This document shows positions 50,222-62,800 of a stretch of DNA of 64,000 nt, piece by piece (the first letter of the stretch is position 1; the number at the start of each line of letters is the position of its first letter). The DNA lies in the NCBI GenBank assembly GCA_037349105.1, contig JAYJMM010000066.1, positions 806,001 to 870,000 on the forward strand, in the 5' to 3' direction. The notes below the pieces were generated by a model, which saw only the letters and a list, made by a program, of their open reading frames with translations, did no database searches and was not told the DNA's origin. Source of the DNA: Limnomonas spitsbergensis. Lineage: Eukaryota; Chlorophyta; Chlorophyceae; Chlamydomonadales. The position numbers were made by a program, and so were the translations under genes.

Positions 50222-53200
50222 TTAAATAAGTAAATGGATACAGGTTATGCAATTAAATTGAGGCAAGATCTGTAAGCTATTGGAGGCATGTTCTGTCAGT
50301 AAATGGATGCATGATCTGTAAGTAATGGATACATGTTCTGCAATTAAATTGGTGCAAGATATGTGAGTTAATGGAAGCATGTTAAGTAAGTAAATGGAGG
50401 CAATATCTGAAAGTAATGGATACATGTTATGCAATTAAATTAGGGCAATATCTGTAAGTTATTGGAGGCAGGTTAAGTAAGTAAATGGAGGCAAGATCTG
50501 TAAGTAATGAAGGCATGATCTGTAAGCTAATAAGGGCAAATACTGTAAGTTAATGGAGGCAAGATATGTAAGTAAATGGAGGCTGGTTCATTAATTCAAT
50601 GTAGACAGTATATGTAAGGTAATGGAGGCATGTTCTGTCAGTAAATGGATGCATGATATGTAAGTAATGGATACCGGTTATGCAATTAAATTGGGGCAAG
50701 ATATGTAATCTATTGGAGGCAAGTTTAGTAAGTAAATGGAGGCAAGATCTGTAAGTAATGGAGGCATGATATGTAAGATAATAAAGGCAAATACTTTAAG
50801 TTAATGGAGGCAAGATATGTAAGTAAATGAAGGCTGGTTCAATAATTAAATGGAGGCAAGATCTGTAAGTAATGGATACATGTTCTGCAATTAAATTGGG
50901 GCAAGTTCTTTAAGTTAATGGAGACAAGTTAAATAAGTAAATGGATACAGGTTATGCAATTAAATTTAGGCAAGATCTGTAAGCTATTGGAGGCATGTTC
51001 TGTCAGTAAATGGATGCATGATCTGTAAGTAATGGATACATGTTCTGCAATTAAATTGGTGCAAGATATGTGAGTTAATGGAAGCATGTTAAGTAAGTAA
51101 ATGGAGGCAATATCTGAAAGTAATGGATACATGTTATGCAATTAAATTAGGGCAATATCTGTAAGTTATTGGAGGCAGGTTAAGTAAGTAAATGGAGGCA
51201 AGATCTGTAAGTAATGAAGGCATGATCTGTAAGCTAATAAGGGCAAATACTGTAAGTTAATGGAGGCAAGATATGTAAGTAAATGGAGGCTGGTTCATTA
51301 ATTCAATGTAGACAGGATATGTAAGGTAATGGAGGCATGTTCTGTCAGTAAATGGATGCATGATCTGTAAGTAATGGATGCAGGTTCTGCAATTAAATTG
51401 GGGCAAGATATGCAATATATTGGAGGCAAGTTTAGTACGTAAATGGAGGCAAGATCTGTAAGTAATGGATACATGTTATGCAATTAAATTGGGGGAAGTT
51501 ATGTAAGTTATTGGAGGCAGGTTAAGTAAGTAAATGGAGGCAAGATCTGTAAGTAATGGAGGCATGATATGTAAGATAATAAAGGCAAATACAGTAAGTT
51601 AATGGAGGCAAGATATGTAAGTAAATGGAGGCTGGTTCAGTAATTCAATGGAGACATGATCTGTAATTTAATGGAGGCATGTTCTGTCAGTAAATGGATG
51701 CATGATCTGTAAGTAATGGATACCGGTTATGCAATTAAATTGGGGCAAGATCTGTAAGTTTTTGGAGGCAGGTTAAGTAAGTAAATGGAGGCAAGATCTG
51801 TAAGTAATGGAGGCCTGATATGTAAGATAATAAAGGCAAATACTGTAAGTTAATGGAGGCAAGATATGTAAGTAAATGGAGGATGGTTCAATAATGAAAT
51901 GGAGGCAAGATCTGTAAGTTAATGGAGGCATGTTTTGTCAGTAAATGGATGCATGATCTGAAAGTAATGGATACATGTTCTGCAATTACATTGGGGCAAG
52001 ATATGTAATCTATTGGAGGCAAGTTTAGTAAGTAAATAGAGGCAAGATCTGTAAGTAATGGATACATGTTATGCAATTAAATTGGTGCAAGATATGTAAG
52101 TTAATGGAGGCAGGTTAAGTAAGTAAATGGAGGCAAGATCTGTAAGTAATGGATACATGTTCTGCAATTAAATTGGGGCAATATCTGTAAGTTAATGGAG
52201 ACACGTTAAGTAAGTAAATGGAGGCAAGATCTGTAAGTAATGGAGGCATGATATGTAAGCTAATAAAGGCAAATACTGTAAGTTAATGCAAACAAGATAT
52301 GTAAGTAAATGGAGGCTGGTTCAGTAATTCAATGGAGACAGGATCTGTAATTCAATGGAGGCGTGTTCTGTCAGTAAATGGATGCAGGATCTGTAAGTAA
52401 TGGATACCGGTTTTGCAATTAAATTGGGGCAAGATCTGTAAGTTATTGGAGTCAGGTTAAGTAAGTAAATGGATATAAGATCTGTAAGTAATGGAGGCAT
52501 GATATGTAAGCTAATAAAGGCAAATACTGTAAGTTAATGCAAACAAGATATGTAAGTAAATGGAGGCTGGTTCAGTAATTCAATGGAGACAGGATCTGTA
52601 ATTCAATGGAGGCGTGTTCTGTCAGTAAATGGATGCAGGATCTGTAAGTAATGGATACCGGTTTTGCAATTAAATTGGGGCAAGATCTGTAAGTTATTGG
52701 AGGCAGGTTAAGTAAGTAAATGGAGGCAAGATCTGTAAGTAATGGAGGCATGATATGTAAGATACTAAAGGCAAATACAGTACGTTCATGGAGGCAAGAT
52801 ATGTAAGTAAATGGAGGCTGGTTCAGTAATTCAATGGAGACATGATCTGTAATTTAATGGAGGCATGTTCTGTCAGTAAATGGAGGCATGATCTGTAAGT
52901 AATGGATACATGTTCTGCAATTAAATTGGGGCAAGTTCTGTTAGTTAATGGAGACAAGTTAAGTAAGTAAATGGATACAGGTTATGCAATTAAATTGAGG
53001 CAAGATCTGTAAGCTATTGGAGGCATGTTCTGTCAGTAAATGGATGCAGGATCTGTAAGTAATGGATACATGTTCTGCAATTAAATTGGTGCAAGATATA
53101 TAAGTTTATGGAAGCATGTTAAGTAAGTAAATGGAGGCAAGATCTGTAAGTAATGGATACATGTTCTGCAATTTAATTGGGGCAATATCTGTAAGTTAAT

Positions 53201-53916
53201 GGAGACAAGTTAAGTAAGTAAATGGAGGCAAGATCTGTAAGTAATGGAGGCATGATATGTAAGATAATAAAGGCAAATACTGTAAGTTAATGGAGGCAAG
53301 ATATGTAAGTAAATGGAGGCTGGTTCAGTAATTCAATGGAGACAGGATCTGTAATTCAATGGAGGCGTGTTCTGTCAGTAAATGGATGCAGGATCTGTAA
53401 GTAATGGATACCGGTTATGCAATTAAATTGGGGCAAGATCTGTAAGTTATTGGAGGCAGGTTAAGTAAGTAAATGGAGGCAAGATCTGTAAGTAATGGAG
53501 GCATGATATGTAAGATAATAAAGGCAAATACTGTAAGTTAATGGAGGCAAGATATGTAAGTAAATGGAGGCTGGTTCAGTAATTCAATGGAGACAGTATA
53601 TGTAAGTTAATGGAGGCATGTTCTGTCAGTAAATGGATGCATGATCTGTAAGTAATGGATACCGGTTATGCAATTAAATCGGGGCAAGATATGTAATCTA
53701 TTGGAGGCAAGTTTAGTAAGTAAATGGAGGCAAGATATGTAAGTAATGGAGGCATGATATGTAAGATAATAAAGGCAAATACTTTAAGTTAATGGAGGCA
53801 AGATATGCAAGTAAATGAAGGCTGGTTCAATAATTAAATGGAGGCAAGATCTGTAAGTAATGGATACATGTTCTGCAATTAAATTGGGGCAAGTTCTTTA
53901 AGTTAATGGAGACAAG
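50222..53916 (+). repeat. Super-unit 10, type B, 3,695 bp
   Basis: Canonical B unit with GGATAT at 52471-52476, exactly 3,695 bp after that of unit 9. It shares AAATTTAGGCAAG (about 50963) with units 8 and 9 but has the common CAATTAAATTAGGG and CTGTAAGTAATGG forms, so it branches before the unit 8/9 pair or is a recombinant. A private ATTAAATCGGGG variant lies near 53677, creating a CpG. Confidence 0.92.
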
Positions 53917-56900
53917 TTAAATAAGTAAATGGATACAGGTTATGCAATTAAATTGAGGCAAGATCTGTAAGCTATTGGAGGCATGTTCTGTCAGTAAATG
54001 GATGCATGATCTGTAAGTAATGGATACATGTTCTGCAATTAAATTGGTGCAAGATATGTGAGTTAATGGAAGCATGTTAAGTAAGTAAATGGAGGCAATA
54101 TCTGAAAGTAATGGATACATGTTATGCAATTAAATTAGGGCAATATCTGTAAGTTATTGGAGGCAGGTTAAGTAAGTAAATGGAGGCAAGATCTGTAAGT
54201 AATGAAGGCATGATCTGTAAGCTAATAAGGGCAAATACTGTAAGTTAATGGAGGCAAGATATGTAAGTAAATGGAGGCTGGTTCATTAATTCAATGTAGA
54301 CAGTATATGTAAGGTAATGGAGGCATGTTCTGTCAGTAAATGGATGCATGATATGTAAGTAATGGATACCGGTTATGCAATTAAATTGGGGCAAGATATG
54401 TAATCTATTGGAGGCAAGTTTAGTAAGTAAATGGAGGCAAGATCTGTAAGTAATGGAGGCATGATATGTAAGATAATAAAGGCAAATACTTTAAGTTAAT
54501 GGAGGCAAGATATGTAAGTAAATGAAGGCTGGTTCAATAATTAAATGGAGGCAAGATCTGTAAGTAATGGATACATGTTCTGCAATTAAATTGGGGCAAG
54601 TTCTTTAAGTTAATGGAGACAAGTTAAATAAGTAAATGGATACAGGTTATGCAATTAAATTGAGGCAAGATCTGTAAGCTATTGGAGGCATGTTCTGTCA
54701 GTAAATGGATGCATGATCTGTAAGTAATGGATACATGTTCTGCAATTAAATTGGTGCAAGATATGTGAGTTAATGGAAGCATGTTAAGTAAGTAAATGGA
54801 GGCAATATCTGAAAGTAATGGATACATGTTATGCAATTAAATTAGGGCAATATCTGTAAGTTATTGGAGGCAGGTTAAGTAAGTAAATGGAGGCAAGATC
54901 TGTAAGTAATGAAGGCATGATCTGTAAGCTAATAAGGGCAAATACTGTAAGTTAATGGAGGCAAGATATGTAAGTAAATGGAGGATGGTTCATTAATTCA
55001 ATGTAGACAGGATATGTAAGGTAATGGAGGCATGTTCTGTCAGTAAATGGATGCATGATCTGTAAGTAATGGATGCAGGTTCTGCAATTAAATTGGGGCA
55101 AGATATGCAATATATTGGAGGCAAGTTTAGTACGTAAATGGAGGCAAGATCTGTAAGTAATGGATACATGTTATGCAATTAAATTGGGGGAAGTTATGTA
55201 AGTTATTGGAGGCAGGTTAAGTAAGTAAATGGAGGCAAGATCTGTAAGTAATGGAGGCATGATATGTAAGATAATAAAGGCAAATACAGTAAGTTAATGG
55301 AGGCAAGATATGTAAGTAAATGGAGGCTGGTTCAGTAATTCAATGGAGACATGATCTGTAATTTAATGGAGGCATGTTCTGTCAGTAAATGGATGCATGA
55401 TCTGTAAGTAATGGATACCGGTTATGCAATTAAATTGGGGCAAGATCTGTAAGTTTTTGGAGGCAGGTTAAGTAAGTAAATGGAGGCAAGATCTGTAAGT
55501 AATGGAGGCCTGATATGTAAGATAATAAAGGCAAATACTGTAAGTTAATGGAGGCAAGATATGTAAGTAAATGGAGGATGGTTCAATAATGAAATGGAGG
55601 CAAGATCTGTAAGTTAATGGAGGCATGTTTTGTCAGTAAATGGATGCATGATCTGAAAGTAATGGATACATGTTCTGCAATTACATTGGGGCAAGATATG
55701 TAATCTATTGGAGGCAAGTTTAGTAAGTAAATAGAGGTAAGATCTGTAAGTAATGGATACATGTTATGCAATTAAATTGGTGCAAGATATGTAAGTTAAT
55801 GGAGGCAGGTTAAGTAAGTAAATGGAGGCAAGATCTGTAAGTAATGGATACATGTTCTGCAATTAAATTGGGGCAATATCTGTAAGTTAATGGAGACACG
55901 TTAAGTAAGTAAATGGAGGCAAGATCTGTAAGTAATGGAGGCATGATATGTAAGCTAATAAAGGCAAATACTGTAAGTTAATGCAAACAAGATATGTAAG
56001 TAAATGGAGGCTGGTTCAGTAATTCAATGGAGACAGGATCTGTAATTCAATGGAGGCGTGTTCTGTCAGTAAATGGATGCAGGATCTGTAAGTAATGGAT
56101 ACCGGTTTTGCAATTAAATTGGGGCAATATCTGTAAGTTATTGGAGTCAGGTTAAGTAAGTAAATGGATGCAAGATCTGTAAGTAATGGAGGCATGATAT
56201 GTAAGATAATAAAGGCAAATACTGTAAGTTAATGGAGGCAAGATATGTAAGTAAATGGAGGCTGGTTCAGTAATTCAATGGAGACATAATCTGTAAGTTA
56301 ATGGAGGCATGTTCTATCACTAAATGGATGCATGATCTGTAAGTAATGGATACCGGTTATGCAATTAAATTGGGGCAAGATATGTAATCTATTGGAGGCA
56401 AGTTTAGTAAGTAAATGGAGGCAAGATCTGTAAGTAATGGAGGCATGATATGTAAGATAATAAAGGCAAATACTGTAAGTTAATGGAGGCAAGATATGTA
56501 AGTAAATGGAGGCTGGTTCAGTAATTTAATGGAGACAGGATATGTAAGTTAATGGAGGCATGTTTTGTCAGTAAATGGATGCATGATCTGTAAGTAATGG
56601 ATACATGTTCTGCAATTACATTGGGGCAAGATATGTAATCTATTGGAGGCAAGTTTAGTACGTAAATGGAGGCAAGATCTGTAAGTAATGGATACATGTT
56701 ATGCAATTAAATTGGGGCAATATCTGTAAGTTATTGGAGGCAGGTTAAGTAAGTAAATGGAGGCAAGATCTGTCAGTAATGAAGGCATGATCTGTAAGCT
56801 AATAAGGGCAAATACTGTAAGTTAATAGAGGCAAGATATGTAAGTAAATGGAGGCTGGTTCATTAATTCAATGTAGACAGTATATGTAAGGTAATGGAGG

Positions 56901-59823
56901 CATGTTCTGTCAGTAAATGGATGCATGATCTGTAAGTAATGGATGCAGGTTCTGCAATTAAATTGGGGCAAGATATGCAATATATTGGAGGCAAGTTTAG
57001 TACGTAAATGGAGGCAAGATCTGTAAGTAATGGATACATGTTATGCAATTAAATTGGGGGAAGTTATGTAAGTTATTGGAGGCAGGTTAAGTAAGTAAAT
57101 GGAGGCAAGATCTGTAAGTAATGGAGGCACGATATGTAAGATAATAAAGGCAAATACAGTAAGTTAATGGAGGCAAGATATGTAAGTAAATGGAGGCTGG
57201 TTCAGTAATTCAATGGAGACATGATCTGTAATTTAATGGAGGCATGTTCTGTCAGTAAATGGATGCATGATCTGTAAGTAATGGATACCGGTTATGCAAT
57301 TAAATTGGGGCAAGATCTGTAAGTTTTTGGAGGCAGGTTAAGTAAGTAAATGGAGGCAAGATCTGTAAGTAATGGAGGCCTGATATGTAAGATAATAAAG
57401 GCAAATACTGTAAGTTAATGGAGGCAAGATATGTAAGTAAATGGAGGATGGTTCAATAATGAAATGGAGGCAAGATCTGTAAGTTAATGGAGGCATGTTT
57501 TGTCAGTAAATGGATGCATGATCTGTAAGTAATGGATACATGTTCTGCAATTACATTGGGGCAAGATATGTAATCTATTGGAGGCAAGTTTAGTAAGTAA
57601 ATAGAGGCAAGATCTGTAAGTAATGGATACATGTTATGCAATTAAATTGGTGCAAGATATGTAAGTTAATGGAGGCAGGTTAAGTAAGTAAATGGAGGCA
57701 AGATCTGTAAGTAATGGATACATGTTCTGCAATTAAATTGGGGCAATATCTGTAAGTTAATGGAGACACGTTAAGTAGAAAAATGGAGGCAAGATCTGTA
57801 AGTAATGGAGGCATGATATGTAAGCTAATAAAGGCAAATACTGTAAGTTAATGCAAACAAGATATGTAAGTAAATGGAGGCTGGTTCAGTAATTCAATGG
57901 AGACAGGATCTGTAATTCAATGGAGGCGTGTTCTGTCAGTAAATGGATGCAGGATCTGTAAGTAATGGATACCGGTTTTGCAATTAAATTGGGGCAAGAT
58001 CTGTAAGTTATTGGAGGCAGGTTAAGTAAGTAAATGGATGCAAGATCTGTAAGTAATGGAGGCATGATATGTAAGATAATAAAGGCAAATACTGTAAGTT
58101 AATGGAGGCAAGATATGTAAGTAAATGGAGGCTGGTTCAGTAATTCAATGGAGACATAATCTGTAAGTTAATGGAGGCATGTTCTATCACTAAATGGATG
58201 CATGATCTGTAAGTAATGGATACCGGTTATGCAATTAAATTGGGGCAAGATATGTAATCTATTGGAGGCAAGTTTAGTAAGTAAATGGAGGCAAGATCTG
58301 TAAGTAATGGCGGCATGATATGTAAGATAATAAAGGCAAATACTGTAAGTTAATGGAGGCAAGATATGTAAGTAAATGGAGGCTGGTTCAGTAATTTAAT
58401 GGAGACAGGATATGTAAGTTAATGGAGGCATGTTTTGTCAGTAAATGGATGCATGATCTGTAAGTAATGGATACATGTTCTGCAATTACATTGGGGCAAG
58501 ATATGTAATCTATTGGAGGCAAGTTTAGTACGTAAATGGAGGCAAGATCTGTAAGTCATGGATACATGTTATGCAATTAAATTGGGGGAAGATATGTAAG
58601 TTATTGGAGGCAGGTTAAGTAAGTAAATGGAGGCAAGATCTGTAAGTAATGGAGGCATGATATGTAAGATACTAAAGGCAAATACAGTACGTTCATGGAG
58701 GCAAGATATGTAAGTAAATGGAGGCTGGTTCAGTAATTCAATGGAGACATGATCTGTAATTTAATGGAGGCATGTTCTGTCAGTAAATGGAGGCATGATC
58801 TGTAAGTAATGGATACATGTTCTGCAATTAAATTGGGGCAAGTTCTGTTAGTTAATGGAGACAAGTTAAGTAAGTAAATGGATACAGGTTATGCAATTAA
58901 ATTGAGGCAAGATCTGTAAGCTGTTGGAGGCATGTTCTGTCAGTAAATGGATGCAGGATCTGTAAGTAATGGATACATGTTCTGCAATTAAATTGGTGCA
59001 AGATATATAAGTTTATGGAAGCATGTTAAGTAAGTAAATGGAGGCAAGATCTGTAAGTAATGGATACATGTTCTGCAATTAAATTGGGGCAATATCTGTA
59101 AGTTAATGGAGACAAGTTAAGTAAGTAAATGGAGGCAAGATCTGTAAGTAATGGAGGCATGATATGTAAGATAATAAAGGCAAATACTGTAAGTTAATGG
59201 AGGCAAGATATGTAAGTAAATGGAGGCTGGTTCAGTAATTCAATGGAGACAGGATCTGTAATTCAATGGAGGCGTGTTCTGTCAGTAAATGGATGCAGGA
59301 TCTGTAAGTAATGGATACCGGTTATGCAATTAAATTGGGGCAAGATCTGTAAGTTATTGGAGGCAGGTTAAGTAAGTAAATGGAGGCAAGATCTGTAAGT
59401 AATGGAGGCATGATATGTAAGATAATAAAGGCAAATACTGTAAGTTAATGGAGGCAAGATATGTAAGTAAATGGAGGCTGGTTCAGTAATTCAATGGAGA
59501 CAGTATATGTAAGTTAATGGAGGCATGTTCTGTCAGTAAATGGATGCATGATCTGTAAGTAATGGATACCGGTTATGCAATTAAATTGGGGCAAGATATG
59601 TAATCTATTGGAGGCAAGTTTAGTAAGTAAATGGAGGCAAGATATGTAAGTAATGGAGGCATGATATGTAAGATAATAAAGGCAAATACTTTAAGTTAAT
59701 GGAGGCAAGATATGTAAGTAAATGAAGGCTGGTTCAATAATTAAATGGAGGCAAGATCTGTAAGTAATGGATACATGTTCTGCAATTAAATTGGGGCAAG
59801 TTCTTTAAGTTAATGGAGACAAG
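53917..59823 (+). repeat. Super-unit 11, type A, full length 5,907 bp
   Basis: Return to the long unit after the B and C core: head pair (53917, 54624), a-module (55197-57066), b module plus tail (57067-59823). Landmarks from head copy 2 through the b module match super-unit 1 at a constant offset of 37,794 bp. The a-module carries GAAAGTAATGG and ATAGAGGTAAG as in units 1 and 2, and the b module carries GTAGAAAAATGG near 57775. The variant CTATTGGAGG is changed to CTGTTGGAGG near 58921. Confidence 0.92.
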
Positions 59824-62800
59824 TTAAATAAGTAAATGGATACAGGTTATGCAATTAAATTGAGGCAAGATCTGTAAGCTATTGGAGGCATGTTCTGTCA
59901 GTAAATGGATGCATGATCTGTAAGTAATGGATACATGTTCTGCAATTAAATTGGTGCAAGATATGTGAGTTAATGGAAGCATGTTAAGTAAGTAAATGGA
60001 GGCAATATCTGAAAGTAATGGATACATGTTATGCAATTAAATTAGGGCAATATCTGTAAGTTATTGGAGGCAGGTTAAGTAAGTAAATGGAGGCAAGATC
60101 TGTAAGTAATGAAGGCATGATCTGTAAGCTAATAAGGGCAAATACTGTAAGTTAATGGAGGCAAGATATGTAAGTAAATGGAGGCTGGTTCATTAATTCA
60201 ATGTAGACAGTATATGTAAGGTAATGGAGGCATGTTCTGTCAGTAAATGGATGCATGATATGTAAGTAATGGATACCGGTTATGCAATTAAATTGGGGCA
60301 AGATATGTAATCTATTGGAGGCAAGTTTAGTAAGTAAATGGAGGCAAGATCTGTAAGTAATGGAGGCATGATATGTAAGATAATAAAGGCAAATACTTTA
60401 AGTTAATGGAGGCAAGATATGTAAGTAAATGAAGGCTGGTTCAATAATTAAATGGAGGCAAGATCTGTAAGTAATGGATACATGTTCTGCAATTAAATTG
60501 GGGCAAGTTCTTTAAGTTAATGGAGACAAGTTAAATAAGTAAATGGATACAGGTTATGCAATTAAATTGAGGCAAGATCTGTAAGCTATTGGAGGCATGT
60601 TCTGTCAGTAAATGGATGCATGATCTGTAAGTAATGGATACATGTTCTGCAATTAAATTGGTGCAAGATATGTGAGTTAATGGAAGCATGTTAAGTAAGT
60701 AAATGGAGGCAATATCTGAAAGTAATGGATACATGTTATGCAATTAAATTAGGGCAATATCTGTAAGTTATTGGAGGCAGGTTAAGTAAGTAAATGGAGG
60801 CAAGATCTGTAAGTAATGAAGGCATGATCTGTAAGCTAATAAGGGCAAATACTGTAAGTTAATGGAGGCAAGATATGTAAGTAAATGGAGGCTGGTTCAT
60901 TAATTCAATGTAGACAGTATATGTAAGGTAATGGAGGCATGTTCTGTCAGTAAATGGATGCATGATCTGTAAGTAATGGATGCAGGTTCTGCAATTAAAT
61001 TGGGGCAAGATATGCAATATATTGGAGGCAAGTTTAGTACGTAAATGGAGGCAAGATCTGTAAGTAATGGATACATGTTATGCAATTAAATTGGGGGAAG
61101 TTATGTAAGTTATTGGAGGCAGGTTAAGTAAGTAAATGGAGGCAAGATCTGTAAGTAATGGAGGCATGATATGTAAGATAATAAAGGCAAATACAGTAAG
61201 TTAATGGAGGCAAGATATGTAAGTAAATGGAGGCTGGTTCAGTAATTCAATGGAGACATGATCTGTAATTTAATGGAGGCATGTTCTGTCAGTAAATGGA
61301 TGCATGATCTGTAAGTAATGGATACCGGTTATGCAATTAAATTGGGGCAAGATCTGTAAGTTTTTGGAGGTAGGTTAAGTAAGTAAATGGAGGCAAGATC
61401 TGTAAGTAATGGAGGCCTGATATGTAAGATAATAAAGGCAAATACTGTAAGTTAATGGAGGCAAGATATGTAAGTAAATGGAGGATGGTTCAATAATGAA
61501 ATGGAGGCAAGATCTGTAAGTTAATGGAGGCATGTTTTGTCAGTAAATGGATGCATGATCTGAAAGTAATGGATACATGTTCTGCAATAAAATTGGGGCA
61601 AGATATGTAATCTATTGGAGGCAAGTTTAGTAAGTAAATAGAGGCAAGATCTGTAAGTAATGGATACATGTTATGCAATTAAATTGGTGCAAGATATGTA
61701 AGTTAATGGAGGCAGGTTAAGTAAGTAAATGGAGGCAAGATCTGTAAGTAATGGATACATGTTCTGCAATTAAATTGGGGCAATATCTGTAAGTTAATGG
61801 AGACACGTTAAGTAAGTAAATGGAGGCAAGATCTGTAAGTAATGGAGGCATGATATGTAAGCTAATAAAGGCAAATACTGTAAGTTAATGCAAACAAGAT
61901 ATGTAAGTAAATGGAGGCTGGTTCAGTAATTCAATGGAGACAGGATCTGTAATTCAATGGAGGCGTGTTCTGTCAGTAAATGGATGCAGGATCTGTAAGT
62001 AATGGATACCGGTTTTGCAATTAAATTGGGGCAAGATCTGTAAGTTATTGGAATCAGGTTAAGTAAGTAAATGGATGCAAGATCTGTAAGTAATGGAGGC
62101 ATGATATGTAAGATAATAAAGGCAAATACTGTAAGTTAATGGAGGCAAGATATGTAAGTAAATGGAGGCTGGTTCAGTAATTCAATGGAGACATAATCTG
62201 TAAGTTAATGGAGGCATGTTCTATCACTAAATGGATGCATGATCTGTAAGTAATGGATACCGGTTATGCAATTAAATTGGGGCAAGATATGTAATCTATT
62301 GGAGGCAAGTTTAGTAAGTAAATGGAGGCAAGATCTGTAAGTAATGGAGGCATGATATGTAAGATAATAAAGGCAAATACTGTAAGTTAATGGAGGCAAG
62401 ATATGTAAGTAAATGGAGGCTGGTTCAGTAATTTAATGGAGACAGGATATGTAAGTTAATGGAGGCATGTTTTGTCAGTAAATGGATGCATGATCTGTAA
62501 GTAATGGATACATGTTCTGCAATTACATTGGGGCAAGATATGTAATCTATTGGAGGCAAGTTTAGTACGTAAATGGAGGCAAGATCTGTAAGTAATGGAT
62601 ACATGTTATGCAATTAAATTGGGGCAATATCTGTAAGTTATTGGAGGCAGGTTAAGTAAGTAAATGGAGGCAAGATCTGTCAGTAATGAAGGCATGATCT
62701 GTAAGCTAATAAGGGCAAATACTGTAAGTTAATAGAGGCAAGATATGTAAGTAAATGGAGGCTGGTTCATTAATTCAATGTAGCCAGTATATGTAAGGTA

